Assembly: GCA_963978905.1 (NCBI GenBank)
Contig: OZ022259.1
Span: forward strand, 10,602,001-10,666,000
DNA: 64,000 nucleotides
Reading direction: 5' to 3'
From: Trichostrongylus colubriformis
Lineage: Eukaryota; Nematoda; Chromadorea; Rhabditida; Trichostrongylidae
Made by a program: the position numbers and the translations under genes. The notes below the pieces were generated by a model. That model did no database searches, was not told where the DNA came from, and saw only the letters and a list, made by a program, of their open reading frames with translations. Numbering within the stretch: position 1 is the stretch's first letter; each line of letters begins with the position of its first letter. Shown one piece after another: positions 50,201 to 59,200 of the stretch.

Positions 50201-53200
50201 TGCCGACTCCTGTTAGTATGATGAGCGACATTATTCTGCGAGTCGCACATCATATTAACAGGAGCGGTAGCGACGTCCTACCACTCTCGGTGGATCATCC
50301 GGCCTTTGAAAACGACGAAAGGGTCGAAACTCAGGCCGTTAATAAATTGATCCACCGAAAAACCTCTTTTGGCAAAGCATCACACGTTTACTGTGAACAC
50401 CATGCCGATGTTCCAAGAAGGGAGAACTTGGAGAATAGGACAAATTTTCATTGAAGTGCTGCAGGCTGGTATCGTTGCCCATCTCGAAGATATACGTGAC
50501 ATTCGACTTGCCGAGTTGGTCACTGGCCTTCAAGCTCAAATTAGATGGTACTACCAGACGGTTAGTTTTATATATTTATGGATAGAAATTTGTTTGAACA
50601 AATGACTGCATTTTTGAGAAGAGTAAAGTTGAGAGCAGAAGTATGTAGTTAGGAGATTCTGTGGTATGATGCCCCAGAAAAGCGTGCTTCGGACGACTTG
50701 TCGCGATTCAGGACGAGTTCATACGCATAGTGACTCATAGTAACTCTCTTGAGCTTTTGCTAGCCACAATTATAGAATCTGCACTTACTAATTCTGATTC
50801 CATCGGTAAAGAACCAGTAAAAGTTGTCAAAAGCTCTTAATATCATCAATAACGTATTTGCTCAAAAATCAATCCCTAATTAAGATCGAAAAGAAACGTC
50901 GCGTCGCCAGGATGGAGGCAACGAAGAGCATCCAGAGAAGCGTGCGCAACTGGGCTATGCTTCGCACATGGTCTTGGTTCAAGCTGTATGGCAAAGTGAG
51001 CGATCCCTTATGGCTCTTTATTGATTTTTCAAAAAATCGAGTTTTCAGGTAAAACCACTGATCCAATCGGGCAAAATCGAGGAGCAGTACGAGAAACTGC
51101 AAGAGTCGGTGGCGAATTTGAAAGATACCCTTCAGAAGGAAGAAGCACTGAAGGCTGAATTGGCTGAAAGTGCTGAACGGCTCAAGAGGGAAACAACCGA
51201 TCTGCTCGCTCAGCTTGAAGCCACTCGTGGAACGAACACGGTGAGTACGGTCATCGATAATAGAGTTCGATTGACATAGCATCTGAGGGAGAAATGTTAG
51301 CAATAAGGTTGGGTAAATAGATTGAATACCAAATTATTAGCCCCTGTATGGAACATTCCATATATTTAACAACTTTTAGATAAGTCTATTTATTGATTGG
51401 TCGTTCACCCGAGCATATTCGATATTCTAGCACTGAGCAAGAATTCGGGAACTTTCAGTTCAAAAGAAGTCCTGGCTAAAAAATTGCTAGGAGAGTTAAT
51501 TTTCATCGCAATTTTATCAATTTTCCAGGAAATTGAAGAGCGTATGGCGATGATGAATGAGCAGAAGGTAGCTCTGGAAGCGAAATTGGCCGATGCTAAT
51601 GCTCGTCTGGAAGCCGAAGAAGCTGCAGCAATTCAGCTACAGAAGGAGAAGAAACTTGTAGAGGCTCAATGTGCTGAGATGAAAAAGCAGTGCCAGGTAA
51701 AATAACGATTTATGGAAAAAATGACATCAGAAGTATCCTAGTTCCCATACATAACTGTGAATCGATGAATACCAGCAGCACTGGCCACCTTGGACATGTA
51801 GTTGTACAATGATCGCTGAAACCTGTGCGCAAAAGGGTCCATCGATATCAAGTGTAATGCTCTTTGCAACTCCACCCAGATGCCCAGTGTGCCCATGGTT
51901 CATAACTTTGGCAAAAGTCCATTTAAGAATTGGTGAAGTAGTCTCAGGCAACACAAAATTAGATTAAGAAACTTCAAGATAGTTAGTAGATTTTTAAAAG
52001 TTGTTATCGATTTTCGGTTGCACCCGAGTAATTGTACTATCTTTAGTGGTTAGTGACTGTATGTGAAAAAAAAACAAGATAACTATTGTTGTTCTTGAAG
52101 TGCTGACAATATGTCATAAAAACCTCTTAATATTTGGAAAAGCATTTTGTATAAATCACATTCGACTGTGATTTCTAAACTATCCATCTTCTTTTCAGGA
52201 TGTCGATCTGTCGCTGCGCAAGAGCGATGCGGAGAAGTTGGCTAAAGAGCACCAGATTCGATCACTTCAAGATGAAATGCGCCAACAGGATGAAACCATC
52301 TCCAAACTGCACAAGGAGCGTAAAAATCAGGAAGAAACCAACAAGTCAGTACAAATCATTTGATAAATGCAAGCATGTAGCTGTAAGGATAAGAGGTGGC
52401 CCTGAGTATAATGATTCTGCTGAAACTTCGTCTGAAAAAATTTTCGATAGTTCTGTTCGTGATTTTGGCGCTCACTTTTTGTCCCGGTGCGGTTTAATGA
52501 TGGGTCATTAAGGGAATTGTGCACGAGAATTGAGTTCCTCTGTTACCCGCATATCTATGCTGTATTTGCCTAACCGGCCTAGATACAGCTCCTCAAAGTG
52601 GTGGTCGAGTGGGCGGAGCCTCGCGGTAAATGCCCGCCCCGTCGTCCGTCGCGGTCGGAGGTGGGGAGTGGCACTGTTTACGTAATTTTCTGTGCCAACT
52701 ATGCGTTTCTGGCCGCGGCGGACGACGGCGCGAGCATTTACTCTGAGACCCTCTTCCTCGACCACACTTTGAGAAGTTGTATCGTACCGGATTCTCAGTT
52801 TTTCATGTGAAACTTTCCATGTGAGCCTTGTTAGGCAAATACGTCATAAAAATATGGGTATATGGGTATGGGTAAAAAATATGGGTATTTTTAAGAATAA
52901 ACGAGTCAACCTCACTCCAAACGGCAAGGTTCAAAATAAAGTTTCCTTTTGCACGTAAGGTTTTCGAGAGTTATGAGAAGAACAGCAAAGCCGAAGTAAA
53001 ATCCAAAAATCGACACCTGATAAATTCCATGTCTGTGATCCGAATCATCGATCGGAGAACAATCTTCGACCATTTTTTTTGTAACCAGGATGTGGGTGTG
53101 TTATTTGGAATGTACCCAGTCATGATAGGGAAATCCATGTATTCGCATATTTCTTCCTGCTTTTGAAGAGAGTCTCTGAATAGACAAGAGGGTTCAAATA

Positions 53201-56200
53201 GATCAGCATGAGAGACGTATCGTCACTAACAGCTAGGTCTTCCTAAAACTTTTGAAGTAAGAATATTCGAAGCTGACGAATTCAGGAAACTCAATGAAGA
53301 TCTACAAGCAGCTGAAGATCAGAACATGGCATCGAATAAGCTGAAGGCCAAGCTCATGCAGACATTGGAGGAGTCCGAGGCCACGTTCGAACGCGAGAAG
53401 AGAAACCGCGCCGACATGGATAAGGTGATTTTTTTCTCCAAATCAGTTCTTATGTATTAGGTTGATTCATAATAAATCGGACAAATGGTAGTGATGATTT
53501 CTAGAGATCATAACTCAGTAACGAATTAACGAAAATGGACGCGCGAGGTACCATTGGAATGAGTATGAAAAGCTCTTCGAAGTACCGCAAAATAGTCACT
53601 CCATAGTAAATTCATTCCGCCACAATGCCGCACGATTTCAAGCGGTCCAGAGACCACATCCGCAACGTCATACCATTTATATCGCTATCTGGCCAGGAAC
53701 CCGCGGATATCGGCAGACGTCTGATAGAAGTTCACAAGGAGCATGCCCCCGGCAGAAGTACACTGTAGTTGTAGCATTCGAAGTTTGCGTCAGGCGACTA
53801 TTCCATCGAAGACGAAAACCGCGGTTGGTGGAGCGTACACGGCGTAGAGTACTGGGAGCTGCTCGATGAAGGTACCACAGTATCCGCCGACGTCTACGTT
53901 CGTCAATTACGAGAATTGAAGGCCAATGTCCAAGGTTCGCTACGGCGGCGGTCACATGTCTACTTCCAGCACGACAACGTGTCTACTTCCACAGACCGCA
54001 CTTCGCAAGATCGACCAAGGCCGAGCTGCTGTCGTACAGTTGGACCGTACTTCTATACCCACCGTACTCCCCAGACCTGGCCCCTTCAGATTTCCACCTT
54101 TTCTCCCACAGCCAACGCCACCTGGACGGCCAAGACTTCAAAACTCGCGACGAGGTCAAGGCGGCACTCGGCAACTTCTTCGAGCTCCAGCTTCCGGCCT
54201 TCTGGAGCAAGGGATCCATGATCTGCCTATACCGTGGCAGAAGGTCATCGATAAAGATGGAGTATATTTCAAGTGAATCCCTGTTGTCGTAAAAAAGTTG
54301 TACGACAATGATTAAAATTGGTCAATTTGTCCGATTTATTATGAATCAACGTAATAGCTTCCAAAATAAATTCCTGTTCTATTTAGGTTTGTTACAATAT
54401 ATCTGAATAGTTGCATTACAAATCAGATGTTTAGTGGTGTTTCAGGCAAAGCGAAAGGCCGAAGGCGATCTGAAAATCGCTCAAGAAGAAATGGAAGAGT
54501 TGTCGAAGGCGAAGAGCGATGTAGAGAACGCCCTTCGTCGCAAAGAGACCGAACTGCACAATTTGAGCATGAAACTCGAAGATGAGCAGGCGGCCGTTGC
54601 CAAGTTACAGAAGTCTATCCAGCAGGACGAGGCCAGGATGAAAGATCTCATGGATCAGCTTGCCGAAGAAAAGGTATGTTAGTCCCTTGTTTTGACATTT
54701 ATACATAGGCATGTTTTTCAAAAATGTGACTTTTATGTAAAATCACATAATGTACGCATTCAGGAAGCTCGTCAACGTGCCGATCGTGCTCGCTCCGAGC
54801 AACAAGCCGAGTACGATGATCTCACTGATCAGCTCGAGGAGCAGAATCGTGCCACTGCAGCTCAGATTGAGCTAGGAAAGAAGAAGGTTTGTCTGTTAGC
54901 TTTCCTGAGAAATCATGAACACGACTCGACTCCAAATCCATTTCTGTGCCCGGGGCCTGTAGGACCATTTTGACGCTACCACTTTTTTTCTTTTTAAAAG
55001 GACGAAAACCTACATGGGGAGTGTACCCTGATCGGGAACCTATGCCGTTTGATATCAGGGAGGCGGTGGTCCTGTCATTCTGGCGGAACCCCCGCTGAAG
55101 GGAACCAGATAAATGTTTTGAACCAAGTTATTCTCTAGGACATGGAAGTTGCCAAGCTCCGTCGCGATTTGGAGGAAGCTGGTCTGAAATTCGGCGAGCA
55201 GTTGGCCACTTTGAAGAAGAAGGGTGCCGATGCTGTGCAGGAGTTGAGCGACCAAGTCGAGCAGCTACAAAAGCAGAAGAATCGCGCCGAAAAAGAGAAG
55301 GCGCAGGTACAACGTGAATTCGACGAGGCCTCTACTGCCCTCGACCAGGAGGCCAAGGCACGTGCTGAGCAGGAACGCATAGCTAAACAGCATGAGGTAG
55401 GGTATTTAAATCGTCTATAAAAACCGAGAATAATGTAGCGGACGAAATAAACTTTGTTTATTTATTTATTATGATATAAATAGCACGATCTTTTGGCAAC
55501 TAATTTTTTCTAAATCTCCCCTAAACTAATGGGCTTCTAAACTTCTAAATATTCAGGTACTCCTCCTCGAACTTCGACTGAAAGCTGACGAACAGGCTCG
55601 CCAACTGCAAGATTTCGTCTCATCCAAGGGACGTCTTCATTCTGAAAACTCAGACTTGGCTCGTCAAGTGGAAGAGCTTGAGGGCAAGATTCAGGCTGCT
55701 ACTCGTCTGAAGCTTCAGTTCTCCAACGAACTCGATCAGACTCGTCGCTTTGCCGAGGAAGAAGGCCGTGAGAGACAGAATCTCAACAACCTGTCCAAGA
55801 ACCTTGCACGCCAACTCGAACAGCTCCGCGAATCGATCGAGGACGAGGTAGCTGGTAAGGCCGAGTCGACCAGACAGCTACAAAAGGCTCAGACTGAATT
55901 GGATCAATGGAGAACGAAGTTCGAGACAGAAGGACTTATCGGAGCCGATGAATTCGATGAGGTGAAGAAACGCCAGAATGCGAAGACCACCGAGCTTCAA
56001 GACGCTTTGGATGCTTGCAATGCCAAGATCGTTGCATTGGAGAACGCTCGCAGTCGGTACGTTGAGATCTTCGATTTTTAATTGTTTTTTCAGCGATTGA
56101 AATTGATTCTTGCAGCCTGACCGCTGAAGCTGACACCAACCGTCTTGAGGCTGAACATCATGCTCAGGCTGTGGCATCATTGGAGAAGAAGCAGAAGGCC

Positions 56201-59200
56201 TTTGATAAGGTTATCGACGAATGGAAGAAGAAGGTGCGCATATGATTTTAAAAGGCACCGCTAGGACTAGGGGAAAAATGGGAATTGGGAAAATATATTT
56301 TCTGCGAACGAACGTTTCGTTCCAGACGAGACGATCTGTGGCAAAAGTCCTATGAAAAAAGCGCTTCTTGAGGTGTTGATCGCGATCTTCCACTTATAAT
56401 TTTTGAGTGCGGCACACCAATATTCCGAGTTACTGCGAGGGCGGGGCGGGACAGCGCTCGCGGCTGGCTAATTTTGCTCTTCGTCTGTTTGCATCTCTCT
56501 CCGCCAGCCGGTGATGCTGAGGGGGCAAAAAGGGAGAAGGGTTTCCAGGTTCTTATTTCTTGGGTTTTTTATCCTCTTATTCCGTTCTTTCTCTGCTGTC
56601 ATACCCCTGAACACCTCAATTTTCATATTCCACAATCAGCCGAAATTATCAGTTAATTTCAAAAGTTTTTAATTTCAAAGTAGCCGTAGAAACTCCGGCA
56701 ATGCTTTGAATCAGAGATTGCCTAGGATGAAGTTACTTTTGTGAAAAAGATAGGTATCGAGTGGCACTTTCAGGTTGACGATCTGTACTTGGAACTGGAT
56801 AATGCTCAACGTGACTCGCGCCAACTGGCCGGTGAGGCTCACAAGCTCCGTGGCCACCATGACGCCTTAGCCGATCAGGTCGAAGGGCTCAAAAGAGAAA
56901 ACAAAGCTCTCTCTGATGAGGTATCGATTACTGACGATTTTATAATTACGAATAATTGCGAATACCAAATTGAGGATCCTATAAATTCTTTTGGATAAAA
57001 GCGAAGATAGTTTTCACGGTAACTATTTTTGTGCTCATACTTATCTACTTAGGCCCGTGACCTCTCCGATCAACTCGGCGAAGGCGGTCGTGCAATGCAT
57101 GAGCTCTCTAAGACTATGCGCCGCTTCGAAATGGAGAAGGAAGAGCTCCAACGAGGACTCGATGAGGCTGAGGTGCGTTTTGTCGTCGAGTAGTTCAAAT
57201 TAAATTGAAATATGTGGAAAATCTTCGTATTCAGGCGGCTCTTGAAGCTGAAGAGAGCAAAGCGCTCCGTTGCCAGATCGAAGTCTCTCAGATCCGAGCT
57301 GAGATCGAAAAACGTATCGCTGAGAAAGAAGAAGAATTTGAAAACTCGCGCAAAGTTCACCAGCAGACTATCGACAGCATTCAGGTATATACTTAACTAT
57401 GTAGAAATAATTTAAAATTTCTGAAAATTAGGATAGGACCAATTATGTGATCGTGGATGATTGTTCGAAAAAGTCGGGCTGAGATTGAGCCGATTCGGTA
57501 TCGCGACTGTTGTCATAAATTAAGTTTAGTGGCAAAAATCGGAAAAAGCTTACATTTTCTTTTTCAGGCTACGCTAGAGTCAGAGACCAAGTCGAAGGCC
57601 GAGCTGTTCCGTGTGAAGAAAAAGCTTGAATCTGATATCAATGAGCTCGAAATCGCTCTTGATCACGCCAATCGTGCCAATGAAGACGCTCAAAAGAATA
57701 TAAGGTAGGCTCACTTTTTCATGCACATTGATTTTATTGATTTTTTTGCGTGAGGGGTCCAAAAATTCTCGTGGAGCATTATCTAATTTGCAGTGCAAGA
57801 AGGGATATGTGGACCTCCCTGCGTAGATTATCACTTATTGTTCGAGGCGCTTGCTCATCAGAATCCAGCATATCAGGGTCGTAGAACAACAAGAAAGAAA
57901 TGCGAGTATATCGCGGAAAACACGGGCAAGGAAAGCTCGGACAAGCTCGAACGCAGAAGTAGAAGCGAATAGTTAGCGACGTGAATATGGTGGCACAAAG
58001 TTTACTGAATTTCGAATTTTACTCGGCTCTGTTATCTACCTAAGTTTTAATGGGCTTCAAGAATCACTGCAAATCCCGGCTCTCGATTTCCATTTCTGAT
58101 CGCGTTGGCACTCGAATGCGTATTTGGCCCGACCAATGAATTGCTGAGATTAGACCCTGAGCATTCGATTCACAGCCGTTTACGCAATTTAGAGGCAAAG
58201 GATTGTTACTTTTAAACTTTTGTTCATATTCCAGAAGATACATGGACCAAACTCGTGAACTGCAACAGACGATCGATGACGAGCAGAAGAGACGCGAAGA
58301 GTTCAGGTGATTAAACACTGCTTCATTGATTTCGCATGATATTTCACACTGTGAAGGCGTTTCTGAGTACGTTCATGAAGTCACTGCTTGTAGGGAGCTG
58401 TTATTGTGCTCGGAACGGAAACTAGCCGCGGCTAAACAGGAGCAGGAAGAGCTGATCGTTAAACTCGAGGCCGTAAGTTTCGATGATAACACTTACCGCC
58501 TCCGTCAAGCAGAGGATAGCAACTCTTTAAGAAGGGCGTATTTTGGATTAAAAAGAAAGGGGTCGCATTTGGAGAGAAAATTTTTCGAGAAATACAGTCA
58601 TTTCCTGAGTTTATTTATTTAAATTGACTGCTTTTTAGATCGAACGTGCTCGCCGTGTTGTTGAGCAGGCAGTGAAGGAACATCAGGAACAGAACAATGA
58701 GCTCAACTCACAAAACTGTGGACTTGCAGCCGCTAAAAGCCAGCTTGATAATGAAATTGCACTTCTTAAGGTTGGATTCAAACATAAATTCTATCTACGC
58801 ATTGTTTGAGTTTTTGGTAGTTTGACAGCGTTCCCTAGTTCGAAAGAGGTAAAAGAGAAATCAATAGGTATCACCCATAATTGTTCCAGAGCGACATCGC
58901 TGAAGCTCAAATGGAGTTGTCCGCCTCGGAAGATCGTGGACGTCGTGCTGCCGCTGACGCATCGAAGATGTCCGAGGATCTTCGACATGAGCAAGAACGT
59001 TCGCTTCAGGTTGAACGCTACAAGAAGCAGCTCGAGAGTCAAGTAAAGGTAAGTCTAGAAGTTGCTTCAAAACAAGTGACTGTGGGGCTGGGGTGTGTAA
59101 ACTTATGTCGAATTTTCGCGCGGCCGCTCGCGGTGAGCGGCGCGGAGAGTGCTGGCCGTTTGCAGCTTCATCTGTTGAAACAGCAACAACAACAACATAG

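Noticed and set aside
55135..55380. Minus-strand Ser/Cys-rich frame and similar antisense frames across the rod exons
   Set aside because: Antisense shadows of coiled-coil coding exons.
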